A stretch of 64,000 bases of DNA, taken from Theristus sp. LFF4_11 (lineage: Eukaryota; Nematoda; Chromadorea; Monhysterida; Xyalidae). The stretch's first letter is position 1, and each line of letters starts with the position of its first letter. Positions 25,801-35,407 of this stretch are shown one piece after another. Both the position numbers and the translations under genes were made by a program. The notes under the pieces are model-generated. The model did no database searches, was not told the DNA's origin, and was given only the letters and a program-made list of their open reading frames with translations. The DNA lies in NCBI GenBank assembly GCA_030248135.1, contig JASANC010002284.1, forward strand, positions 1 to 64,000, written 5' to 3'.

Positions 25801-28800
25801 CGCCGACAGCGGACTGAGTTTGTATTCGTCAGCGGAGTCGACGACGTCGACGACGACAAACTTCTCGACCGCCAGCTCACCGACGACCTCGGCGAACGGC
25901 GATGGAGGCACGACGACGCCGAAAGCCGCGAAATAAATGGGATTGGATTTTGGCGCGAAATTTGAATTTGGCGACGGCATTTGACACGCGTATTTGTTTT
26001 CTGTTGTAGTTTTGTTTTCAGTTGTCGTTGTGTGTGTGTGATCGTAGTGTGGTGTCACTTGACTTGTGTGTGTGATTTGTTGTTTTCGTTTGGTTTTCTG
26101 TCCTTGTACGAAGAGCACTTGGTTACACTGATGGGATGTTGTACAGTGGTCAGTTAGTTCTATAAAAAGTGAATAGTGCTTGAAAAGTGAATAGTTCTAC
26201 TCCAGGGTGTCCCAAAATTTAGACCTTGACAAATTCCGGTTGAATACTTGAACCACAAGTTCATCTTTGACCGAAGTTTCCCATTGATTGGATTGATATT
26301 TCTAATTTCCGCGCAAAACTGTTTGTCTTTGAAGCTCATGTCTCGATTATTTTTCCAGAATTTCTCAAAGACTAACTTTTGGAACACCCTGGAGTAAAAA
26401 TGTTCACTTTTCAAACACTATTCACCTTTATAGAACTGACCACAGGTCGGCGGACCACACCGTTGCAATATTGCGGTGCCTGTGTGTGCCAGTCTGTTTG
26501 TCACTGTGTGTGAAACAACAAACCACCCACACACACACACACAACTGTGTAAGATCAAGTGCACCATCTTCGGGCAAATACGGTGTTTTGGTTGGCGTCA
26601 GTTTGTCAGCAACCTTCTGAGAAATGCAAAATGTTCAGTATTTGGAGGCAGTTGGTTTTCTAGTTTTTTGGTGGATAGCGTTTGTTTCGTTGTTGTCGGT
26701 TTTTGTTGCCGTTTTTTTGTACTGTTTTGTTTGGCAGCAAACGGTGGAGTATAGCAGACACTTTTCATCATCAACACAATTCATCAATCATAAAATGCTG
26801 TTGTCTGCCGCACAACAAGAGATTTTTGTGTCAAAATTCATGAGAGAAATCAACTTTCCGTCTTCATCGATTTTCAATTGAATCTCTGTTTTTTTATTCG
26901 GGCGAACCCAAGTATGCTCCACATACGTATTAGCGATGAAACACTTTTTCCACTTTACCGCACCGGTTTTTGTTCTGACTTCTTTTTTGTTTTGTCATCT
27001 GGTCTTGTGTTTCTTTGTATTTTTTGTGCATTCCGTTCTTTTCGTTCGTGCGCACAGCTTTGTTTTTGTTTCATCTTGGTTGGGTTTTAACAAAGTCGAT
27101 TTTTTAGAACCTGTAGTGCGATTGTCTTCGTCCGAAAGTTTGATTTGTTGATTGACAGTTTGATTGACCCCCCCCCGTGTTTTTTTTGTGATGTTATACA
27201 CACTCATTGGCACGGCACGGAATTTGAGGTCAGTCTTAGCACATGCGTGCCAGCACAGCACTGCCAGTGCGTTTGTCTGTGACTGAGCAACATCACAAGC
27301 AACACGTGGCGAATAAAACATCCCCTGTTTTTGGAATGGTACTTTTGACAGGTCCTAAAAAATTGGCAATAAGTGACGTAGTCATTCATTTTTTTGTAAT
27401 TGTGAACGGAGCTCAAGATAAGATGGTCAAAAACAAAAGCGAATTCTGAAAATCGGATCCGCTTCAAATGGTAGAATCAAACGTTCTGTTCATGATTAGT
27501 GTTAATTTTGAATGAAGCCGCATGTTATTGTAAGTTTCAGTAGATGAACACTGAACGCACGTTTTTTCAACTGATCTTGATGCGATGCGAAGCGAAGGGT
27601 ATTTTTTAAACGTAGACGGTCTTCATTGGTTGTATTGGCGAGATTTACAGCCAATCAGCTCGGTAAATTTCCATATGTGCGTTTGTAAAATTGTAATTTT
27701 GTCAATCAGAACTAGCTTGCTCGTTAAGAATTTCGTCCTGTTTGGGTTCACAAAAAAAAGTATTGTATTTTGAATGGTTTACTTTGATGTTCTTTTCGCT
27801 CTTTTTGAACAGCTTGGTTGTAATTGTAGTTGGACATTTGGAGTGATTAATGCCGTTCTTGATGTCTATGCGTATGCCCGTTCTTGATGTTTTAGTGATT
27901 TTACACCACAGTATTCCCACCGATATCGGAATGTGCACAATTTGTTTTTACTTTTTTCTACTTTGGCTTTTACAGAGGTTGACAATGAGTTGCAAAACAT
28001 GGAAAATTTGATGTCACTTTATTTTTGTTTCAGATATTAAAGTTACACGTTTTTTGAACGCTTGCATTGCATCGCATCTCGCATGTGTTTGTGTTTGTTT
28101 GTATTCCCGCTGTGTGTGATACATCTTTTGTGATTGGTGTTTGTGGTTTCGATAGAATGATTTTTTGGATGGTTTGGTTTTCCCCTACCCCTTTATTCAT
28201 TATCATCTGTGATTTCATTATGTTTTTTGCAAATTAAGTTATTTAAATTTGTATACCATCACTGTTTAACTCAATATGAACCTTTCTTATGTTGCCGTTG
28301 TCGTGCTAAACTTATTTTTTTCTCTGGATTTTTTTGAAAGTGAAAAATAAATTGAAAATCGTCAAATCGTTGAAATCATGGATTAAATAGTTTTCCAGAA
28401 AGCAATTTTTAAACAACCCGTCGTATCTCAATTTTTGATTTGGCTATCAGGAATACGTTTAGAGTTCTTGAATGGAATAGTAGAATTTGCCAGATTCCCG
28501 ATCTTCCCAATATGCGCTGCTGTGCTACTACAACACAACACCCACGGCACTGTCTCCATTTTCATCACCAACCTGTTTGAAATTCTTTTGCACACAATTT
28601 TAAACCGAAAAAAGAGCTAATGTAGAGCGAACGTAAGTCACTTGAACATTCAGGGTAACGTTTTCCGTCTATCATAACCACGCACCCTTTTTCAATCTTT
28701 CCACACAACAACAACAACATACCGCACAAACACTGTGACACGCACTACGCACATGCTTTGGTGCAGATATCGCGCGTGCACATCGCATGTGTGTGCCAGT

Positions 28801-30338
28801 GTGTTTGTGTGCGTCTGTGCCACTTGAGAGACTGCTGTTACAACTTAGAGATTCTGCAATGCCATCATTCACACACGGACAGTTTCGTTGTCATTCAAAA
28901 AAAGCAAAACAACTTGAGAAACTACAGTATGTTTATTCAAGCCTGTCACAATGTTTTTACGAAGCATCACGCGACACTTTGAATTGAATTCTGCGAATAA
29001 TGAACCAGAATCGGGTTCGTCGGAATCAAAAACCCCAATTGTGGTGCAGTCGGTCCTTTTCCAACCGGTTCCCGTCCTCTCTTTGTTTTCGCGAGCGCTC
29101 TGTAAAACAGTGACAAGTTTGAGCAAAAAAACGTAATAAAAAATCGAACGAACCAACCAACCAATCACCATGCAGCACCGCAGCGGCGGTACCCGGCTCC
29201 GGCGTACTGCTGCGACGCCGGTCCAGCGGCGGCACCGGCAGCCAGGACAGCGTCACTGGCAGCACAGTGCAACTGCACAGCAACAATCACGTCGCGAACA
29301 CTGGTATTTTGCCGGCGGAGTTTTTACTTTAAATTTTTTCAATTGTTTTTTTTTACCGGTGAGAACATTTAGAGGGATACGTTCTGCTGCGGCACTTGAC
29401 ATGCGGCGGCGGTTTCATCGGGTGTTTTCAGCTGAAAAATGGGAGATATGGTTTTTGAATTTAGCGCCCACAGCTCAGGACAATTATGAAGCGCGTGTGT
29501 GTTGCTCTCACCTCCGGTGTCAGGATTTCTTCCCGCATGCGAAACTAACCATAAGCCGGGCGCGAATAACTAAATGGTTCACTACCTGTGGCGCTGCCCG
29601 GTGCTAGACTACGTGGCAATCGTCCCCTTGCGGTAATAAAAAAATCCTGACACCAGTCTTATAGCACCTTATGCAGCGGACATATGCCACCTGCTGTTCA
29701 GACGGTTTCTCCAACGTTTCACCTTTTTTTCCACTCTCCAGGCAACAGTCCCTCGTTGGCGCTGAACGACATGGGCACCAAGCAGGCGCGAGTGTTGTTC
29801 GGCTATGAAGCCGTGAACCCGCAGGAAATCTCCGTGCGACGTGACGACGTCAGTGTGCAAGGGGAAAATTAGAAAAAAATGTTTTTATGCAATACTTACA
29901 GTCCATCTGGATAATATATGCAACGTGACGTGTGACCAACCAATCAGCGCTGAGAATTGCTTTGACCAACCAATCAGCTAGTTGCATGTATTAGCGAGAT
30001 AGACTGTATTTGGTGTGCGTAGCTTTGGTGTCGGTGAATTCGCTTCTTGTGCTAGTTGTTGTTGCGACTCGACGACGTGGGCTTAAGGCCCGTTTATACC
30101 CGACTTATGCAAACGTAACATCGACGTACGTCCAGGTGTGTGCGGTAGTATGCAGTAACACGGGACCTGAAGTGACGTGACGTAATACCCTAATAACCTT
30201 GAAACTTAACTAAACTTCTGTTTCTGCCAGATCCTAATCGTCTATCGACTACCGGGTCTGGACCCCGACTTTGTGATGGCCGAAAAAAGCGGCACCCGTG
30301 GTCGTGTACCGCTGTCGTATTTGGAGCTGTTGAGCTGA
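10802..30338 (+). CDS. SH3GLB: Endophilin-B (SH3GLB-type BAR/SH3 protein), 11 exons
   Basis: Exons: 10802-10873, 11895-12036, 21680-21808, 22190-22323, 22881-22973, 23153-23200, 23513-23602, 23973-24073, 29176-29303, 29742-29848, 30231-30338. All phases agree and give 383 aa; human endophilin-B1 is 365. The start MQTMDFNF parallels the family's MNIMDFNV, so 10802 is preferred to the in-frame ATG at 10811. Residues 1 to about 270 form the N-BAR domain (amphipathic helix, FTEEKLGKAERTELDAH, EFGPGTPYG, LTPIKRFLEGD, NKRLDLDACKSRL, DFVEAQMTFYAQ). A Ser/Gly linker follows, then an SH3 domain ending VPLSYLELLS. The family binds and curves membranes, and in vertebrates acts at mitochondria, autophagosomes and endosomes. 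The 48-nt exon 6 is phase 0 at both ends and may be optional. Introns run from 179 bp to 9.6 kb and hold many MITEs. Some donors are non-canonical in tail (GTTTGC, GTCAGT, GTTACA). Confidence 0.95.
15609..16451. mobile_element. 78-bp palindromic MITE family, copy split by another MITE
   Basis: Left arm 15609-15637 (GCATTCATGGAACGGGATTT) and right arm 16402-16451 are inverted repeats matching the uninterrupted copy at 44772-44849. The split lies at the central TA (GACGC-TA-GCTG), which is duplicated at 15638-15639 and 16400-16401 around the inserted hairpin MITE. Confidence 0.85.
15640..16399. mobile_element. Long CAGTC/CCAAT hairpin MITE (760 bp) nested at TA
   Basis: Starts CAGTCTATCACGCTAATA and ends with its inverse, TA on both sides. 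The arms are inverted repeats of about 200 bp carrying CGCTGATTGGTCGG and CCGACCAATCAGCG. The centre holds a smaller inverted pair with GACGACGTCGTC. Same family as 55954-56747. TA duplication and CAGTC ends suggest mobilisation by a Tc1/mariner transposase. Confidence 0.85.
16581..17616. mobile_element. hAT-like non-autonomous element, copy 2 (endophilin-B intron 2)
   Basis: Same ends and orientation as 9571-10634, with very few substitutions across the core (for example CAGTTCAGCTC and TTAGTTTAGCTC around 10090 and 17090). The left flank is a G run and the right flank GGTGGGGG, so the 8-bp duplication is matched at 7 positions. It must have spread recently. Confidence 0.85.
19740..20497. 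mobile_element. hAT-like non-autonomous element in endophilin-B intron 2
   Basis: Ends TAGAGATGT and ACATCTCTA, with the flanking 8-bp duplication CATTCACC at 19732-19739 and 20498-20505. A/T homopolymer arms surround a 480-bp core. No transposase frame. Confidence 0.85.
21894..22141. mobile_element. Palindromic MITE filling most of endophilin-B intron 3
   Basis: Arms TGGCGGCCAAAAGTGTTGGA and its inverse continue inward through GCGCGCGTGTGTGCTG, CGCTATTATAAGAAT and the GCAACGTTGGG block to the middle near 22020. About 245 bp of a 381-bp intron can fold into one hairpin. No clear target duplication. Confidence 0.75.
22369..22765 (+). repeat. 12-bp minisatellite in endophilin-B intron 4
   Basis: About 30 tandem variants of ACATTTATGTTG, grouped in a higher-order block of about 90 bp (compare 22490-22580 with 22580-22670). 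The unit length is a multiple of three, so long frames open on both strands, but the array lies between exons 4 and 5 and the frames are artefacts. Confidence 0.9.
23283..23384. mobile_element. Short CCAAT hairpin MITE in endophilin-B intron 6
   Basis: Arms contain CTCATTGGCTGCAT and ATGCAGCCAATCAGCT with imperfect outer matches (TGACAGCATGAC and GTTGAACTGTCAA). About 100 bp. Confidence 0.55.
25792..25936 (+). CDS. SH3GLB: Candidate alternative last exon of endophilin-B (SH3-less isoform)
   Basis: A good acceptor (TTTGTTTTCAG) precedes 25792. The first base completes the Gly codon left open by exon 8, so the frame continues into a Ser/Thr-rich tail (GLSLYSSAESTTSTTTNFS and beyond) ending at a TAA at 25934-25936. 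No convincing donor lies before the stop. An AATAAA overlaps the stop at 25932-25937. Exon 29176-29303 takes the same phase from exon 8, so the two look like alternatives. Joined to exons 1-8 it gives a 317-aa BAR protein without SH3. The GC-rich, codon-like composition differs from the AT-rich intron around it. It could instead be a pseudo-exon. Confidence 0.6.
26157..26436. mobile_element. Palindromic MITE (endophilin-B intron 8) interrupted by another MITE
   Basis: Outer arms GTTCTATAAA...GTGAATAGTG and CACTATTCACCTTTATAGAAC are inverted. The left flank TACAGTGGTCAG and right flank CTGACCACAGG may extend the arms. The TA-bounded element at 26200-26394 lies in the middle. Confidence 0.7.
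26200..26394. mobile_element. Tc1/mariner-type MITE with TA duplication
   Basis: Ends CTCCAGGGTGTCCCAAAA and TTTTGGAACACCCTGGAG, with TA at 26198-26199 and 26395-26396. The CAGGGTGTCCCAAAA end is common among Tc1/mariner relatives. 195 bp, no coding capacity. Confidence 0.82.
29742..30338 (+). CDS. SH3GLB: SH3-domain exons of endophilin-B
   Basis: Exon 10 (29742-29848) carries the linker end and first SH3 strands (KQARVLFGYEAVNPQEISVR). Exon 11 (30231-30338) carries DPDFVMAEKSGTRGRVPLSY and the TGA. Joining at GAC GAC | GTCAGT lines up with human endophilin-B without gaps (DEVITVF against DDILIVY). The tryptophan usual in the SH3 specificity pocket (human DSDWLMGE) is Phe here (DPDFVMAE), a conservative but notable change. 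A 108-bp TA-flanked MITE at 29899-30006 sits in the intron between the two exons. Confidence 0.93.
29899..30006. mobile_element. Compact CAGTC/CCAAT hairpin MITE (108 bp)
   Basis: TA-CAGTCCATC at the left and GATAGACTG-TA at the right. Inner arms include ATGCAAC and AGTTGCAT; ACCAACCAATCAGC occurs twice in direct orientation. Lies in the last intron of endophilin-B, between the SH3 exons. Confidence 0.82.
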
Positions 30339-31473
30339 ATGAACTGGAATCTTTCATGGAAATTTTCGACGTGAAAATTTTTGTGTTTTTTTTGAAAATG
30401 GTATGCAATGCAAAAAGTCGAATGTCGAATCGCTGACACTTCGCCTCGCCTAGTCTGCCGTCGTCTTGGGTCTCGCCACGACTTCAGGCGATCAGGCCGA
30501 CTTCATGATCGCAGAGATTAGCCTCTACTTTTTATCCTGACAATCAGGGTAAGTCATGTTAGTTCGTGCCGGGATCATTTGGCAGCAGTGGTGAACAATT
30601 TCAAGATTATGTTATAAATTATAGTGTTTTTTTTAAATCGTTTCTGTTGTGTGTTATGAATCTCTTTCGGTCTGAATAGCATAGCTGGTAGCGTTTTCAC
30701 ATCGTTGTTTTTCGGAATCTCAACTTTTCAATGTTTTTTCCACTTTTGATACATTCTCTTAAACTTTGGTTCTGTCTGATCGACGAGATTGTGCAGTGTT
30801 GTAATGAGATCATATTCTAAGATATGTGCAATCGCACCGATGAAAATCTTGCTGCTAATTTTGCTATTTAGTTGCCAAAAAAAGATGCTGTAAGTTTGTT
30901 TTTGTGCAACTTTAGCAGCAATTTTCACGATGAACGTGGTTGCTTTGTGTTTGAAACTTGTAATACATTCTTGCATACAAATAGCTGGTAAAGATGGCTG
31001 CTGTAGTGAAGCAGTCGCACTAGCAGTCACTATTGTTGAGAAATTGTATCTTGATTTTTTTTAGATTTGCTGAATCCGTTTTTTGTGCTCTTGGTTGCAA
31101 ATATTTCTATCAATATCTCAAATAATATGCAGTTCAGTCTCAATGTGTGCTGATTGGCTGCTGCTGACTAGCCAGCATTTGTTTCCACGCCGAGTGAACT
31201 ATGCTACTAATGATGCTACTAAGGTTAACGAATTCATTATCTTCATGAGACGTGTAGCCGATTTTAGTAGCAAGTTCAGTGACGATTGCTATCTTTTCGT
31301 CAGATAGAGGCGGAGCAATGTTGATTGATGTGTGGAAAAGCGGCACAGCGAAAACGCTGAACACATTGCGACACCGTTACATAAGAAAGATACATTGTAA
31401 TAGGAAGGTTTTCTCAGTGCATGTTTTTCGAAGTTATTTCAAATTTTTGTACATAATTTATTGATGAAAATTG
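30339..31473. other. Convergent spacer downstream of endophilin-B
   Basis: No gene can be named. Two minus-strand frames (30728-31030 and 31140-31364) read with mixed amino-acid composition and no homology I recognise; they may be decayed coding DNA or chance. Confidence 0.4.
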
Positions 31474-31646
31474 ATACAATTCCAACTCAATAACGTATCC
31501 AACTAGCTGATTGGTTGGTGATCGCGATGCATGGCACTCAGTGCGAGCCAAACTCCGCCTCTCCACAGCAAGGCCTGCACAGAATGCATGCATCACGTGA
31601 TAACCAGCCAATCAGCTAGTTGGGTATGTTATAGAGTTATTCAAAT
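31474..31646. mobile_element. CCAAT hairpin MITE
   Basis: Arms AACTCAATAACGTATCCAAC and inverted GTTGGGTATGTTATAGAGTT, each followed by AGCTGATTGG(C/T)TGGT. The loop contains GATGCATGGCACTC and GCATGCATCACGTG. The ends are less exact than in other copies. Confidence 0.75.
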
Positions 31647-33196
31647 TTTATGCTCCCGCATAACCGGGCGAATTTCACTAGTCAATGAGAGCGCGTATGA
31701 ACAAGAAACGAATAAGCAGACCGGAGTTCTTCTATGAACAATAAAGCAAAATACATGTTGGAATTTTCGGTACTTTTACAGTGATTCCACGGTTCTGAAA
31801 CAAAAACCACAAAAAAGAAGATCTTACACACACAACTTTTGACATCTCCAACAGAAATAAGACTAGCAGAAATCAAAATCACGTTAGCTTTTTCATTCGC
31901 AAAAATAGTTTCCGTAATTTTCAAAAAAATGAAAACACACCACAAAGACACAATACTCTTGGATATAACGGCGGTAACAGCGTGTGAAATCAGTTCGAGA
32001 TTATGTGTAGCAGAAAGGGTTGATATTGTCAGTGTAATCGTTTATAGCAGACACTTGAAGAATTCGACATTTTATACCAGCATGGTTGAAGAAAATACAA
32101 AAAAAGAAAAATCTGCATTTGAAATCAATTCTAAACTCGATATGCATTGAAAGGATTCGATGAATGAAAAAAAAACACTCGAAGAAACAAGAAAAAACAG
32201 AATCTCGACACTTTTTAATTGGTCACACAATGCCGATATCACTTTTTTAAGAACCACTTGCTGCTTTGTGACTGTAACTGGCTATAATGTATCTTCATCA
32301 GAACAAGGCAGACAAGTTGTGGCAGAAAGGAATTCAAAACTCGCGTACTAGTTTGCGCCCTCTTGTATACTGTATTTTTTTTAATATATTGCATGAAATA
32401 AGCCATAGCATACACAGACACAGAAGAGCCATGAATCAAAAACTCAGACCCCATTTGTTACCCGGTAAATTGCCGTGTTCGAAAAGATTGCGACTACTAT
32501 AATTCGACTAAAACTTTCAAGATGATATAATGTCATTTTGATCACAAAACTAGTTTAAAATTTTAAACACAGCATAGTTCCTCCACAAAATCCAGGATTT
32601 GCTCGAATTTTTGTGTAATCCAAGTTCTAATACCCTAAAAAAGTATTGTTAATTGCACCCAACGTTAAAATGTGAACTGAAATGGAGAGTAAGAAGCTCA
32701 GAAATTTTTAAAAGAAATTTCGGTTACTAATACTGAAAACTTTAACAATTGGCATTTAACAATTGGCAGAAAACCGCAGCACATGACATTATTATTGCGC
32801 ACTCATTTGAGGATATTATATAAGATAAAAAATACAGTTTATATTGGAAAAATTTCCGAAATACCAGAAAGTTTTTTAAAAGTCATGACAATTAACAGTC
32901 GATCGAACCGGGCAAAGTTGTGCGCACTTTTTCATGGAATAATTCGAATCGAAACAATAATGTAAAAGCAAACAATTCAGAACCGCAAATTTTCTGTGTA
33001 AACTAGCAGTTGACCCGTGCCTACGGCCCGGGTAAAAAGTTTGCGATTTTGTTAACAGCAAGGTGCACCCGCGGATTAATCGACATTTGCTTCTGTTTTC
33101 CTGGAACGGGAAACGTGTTGATTTTTTAACCAAGGCCTTCTTTCATGCGTTGATACCGTTTATTGTTTGGGGCAAGCGTTCCGCTTTCATTTTTAG
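31647..33196. other. AT-rich spacer without a recognised gene
   Basis: A 103-codon plus-strand frame at 31839-32150 is AT-rich and has no recognised homology. A motif AGTTGACCCGTGCC / GGCCCGGGT near 33008-33033 resembles palindromes seen in many repeats. Nothing else is supported. Confidence 0.4.
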
Positions 33197-33760
33197 CTCG
33201 AGAACCCGCTCGATTTTTGAAAGTGCTTTTCAAACGTGTTTGTTTTTATGCTTTTCGATTCGGTGTCAATTCTATGTCAAAAATGATTCTTTTATAACCC
33301 TGTTATCGTGATTTGCAATCGCTGAGAAAGTTTTTTTCTAAACTAATTGAATTAGCTGCTCCCGTTTGTTTTCGGTTAGTTAAGTTTTAAAAACTCGGTT
33401 AAAGGCAAGTCGTTCCAGTTGGATTTTTTCTGGTTGAATGAAATTGTTCAAACGTGACTTGCTTGTTTGACAATTTCATTTTTCAGAGTCGCTAAGTCTG
33501 ACACAAAGAGGCTTGTTTATCTTTTACAGAACTGGCCGGAATCGATACCCGTTTATTTGCACAATCCCATTTGTTTTTTATAGTAATCCCGCTTTTGCCA
33601 AAAATGTTTTAAACAATATGATTTCAGTTTCTGCTGTTTCAAAGTTGAAAATTTGTGTTCACCAATTTTGCTTTTTGAAAATCACAGAATTTTGGTTAAA
33701 ATCTTGTAAAAACTGCTGTTTGTTTTGTGCTCTCACAATCGATCTTCATGACCTGTTTCA
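33197..33760 (+). repeat. Dispersed 0.57-kb repeat, copy 1
   Basis: Begins CTCGAGAACCCGCTCGATTT and ends near GATCTTCATGACCTGTTT. It matches 39727-40300 at roughly 85% with small indels, including ACAGAACTGGCCGG and ATCGATACCCGTTTATTTGC. No coding frame, class unknown. Confidence 0.75.
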
Positions 33761-33884
33761 ATTTGCTTTGATCCAACGTTCCGCAGCAACGTTACCCGTG
33801 TATTTGGTTCAGAAAAAATATGGGATTCAATTATTATTCACAGGAAAAGCAATTTTGTATGAAAAAAATTAATAGCCGATTTCG

Positions 33885-34463
33885 GGCTCGTGTACTATTC
33901 CGGCCCGCGAAATTCCGGCCCGTAGAATTCCGGCCCGCTCATTCCGGCCCGAAGAATTCCGGCCCGAAGAATTCCGGCCCGGAGAATTCCGGCCCGGAGA
34001 ATTTTCGCCAGCAAGAACAATATTAAACCACACGAAGTGATTTTTGGTAAATAAATTCTTGTGATTTTTTATTTTTGTTTAGAACTTGCTTGCAGTGACT
34101 TGTTGTAGGTTCCTAATCCTAAGCCAAGCCTTTTTGATAAGGTAAAAGGGTCACAAATCCTGTTCATGATAAAAAATTTAAAAATTTAGTTGTAGTTTCT
34201 TTTTTCCAAAAGGTTTCATTTTCCAAAAAAGCAAACAGGACGAACATCATTGAAAATACACTGTAACATGTGAACATCGATATTTTTATTTTATTATTTC
34301 ATTACCAAAATCACTTCGTGTGGTTTAATATTGTTCGTGCTGGCGAAAATTCTCCGGGCCGGAATTCTCCGGGCCGGAATTCTTCGGGCCGGAATTCTTC
34401 GGGCCGGAATGAGCGGGCCGGAATTCTTCAGGCCGGAATTAGCGGGCCGGAATTGTACCCCCC
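33885..34463. mobile_element. Foldback element with ATTCCGGCCCG tandem repeats in both arms
   Basis: The left arm (33893-34049) has seven ATTCCGGCCCG units spaced by AGA-like triplets, then CGCCAGCAAGAACAATATTA and CACTTCGTGTGG in inverse. The right arm (34304-34457) is its reverse complement. The direct repeat GCCGATTTCG (33875-33884 and 34464-34473) fits a 10-bp target duplication. Middle about 250 bp, AT-rich, non-coding. Resembles foldback or Mutator-like MITEs. Confidence 0.8.
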
Positions 34464-34797
34464 GCCGATTTCGTTATTGTTGGTTTTTCAAAGTCGCAAA
34501 TTCGTTTTATTCGGAGACCCGTTTTTCCAATTTCTGCTGTCGATCATAATCGGATGTGCCGCCCATTCTGTGACATGGTGGCGGCTTTTTGGAGCAATTC
34601 GTTCCCGCACATTATAATCTCATCTTTTTACATCACAACTACCAACCGAACTGACCATTGCGACGTAACGTTGAGGAAAGAACTGAATGAATCATGATGA
34701 CTCGTTGTTGAAAACCGAAAGAGAGAAAATAATTTGCATAGAAAAATTGTTAAAAAGTGATAGCAACATTTTGATTTCGCTGCCTTAAATAGCAAAA

Positions 34798-34840
34798 AGT
34801 TGGACGGACAGACAGACAGACAGACGGACAGACAAAGTAA
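34798..34840 (+). repeat. (GACA)n microsatellite
   Basis: GACGGACAGACAGACAGACA and similar units; simple repeat. Confidence 0.85.
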
Positions 34841-35201
34841 TATTTTAGTATAGTAGATTACAAAATGACCTTTTTGCGAAAAAATCCTCACATAATTTTC
34901 TCCTTGTTCAAAATTATTAAACACTCAATCACTCAGTAGAAATTTGCGTTTTTTTCCACATTTTTTAAATTTTACCCAATAAACTGAAAACAAAAAGCTA
35001 GGCGACTTTCTCACCGACAAAAAAACAACAAAAACAACCGAAAACACCAAGTTGTAAAACAGCAGCATGTAAAAAGAAACAGTGACAGTAGTGACACTGA
35101 CAACAATCATGTAGCAACGACACTTGTGGATGTGGATGTTTTTGAGACTCGGAAAATGCAACATCAGACAAATACTTTTCCGTTAACCGAAGGTTGACTA
35201 C

Positions 35202-35341
35202 CGGATATTTTGTGGTAATAGCTGATTGGTTGGTATCACGCTGCCCCTGCCCACCTCCAGGGAGGTGGAGCCTGATGCGCGTGCACAAAGTGCACACACC
35301 TTGTGACACCAACCAATCTGCTAATCCACAAAAAATATCCC
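35202..35341. mobile_element. CCAAT hairpin MITE just downstream of MBOAT
   Basis: Arms GGATATTTTGTGG...AGCTGATTGGTTGGT and ACCAACCAATCTGCTAATCC...AAATATCC. About 140 bp, ending 67 bp past the MBOAT stop, so it may be transcribed in the 3' UTR. Confidence 0.78.
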
Positions 35342-35407
35342 GTTCGACAATAAATCACAAATACAATACACACCGTTTGCAAACGGACGAATGTGATCAT
35401 CGGCAAA

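Larger units (their letters stand above)
24074..29175 (+). other. Endophilin-B intron 8 (5.1 kb), mostly non-coding
   Basis: Apart from the candidate alternative last exon at 25792-25936 and the nested MITEs at 26157-26436, no gene is seen. It has three CCAAT/ATTGG hairpin remnants (24320-24385, 24610-24660, 27610-27660) and a palindromic tract with TGTGCCAGTGTGTTTGTG near 28790. Confidence 0.6.
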
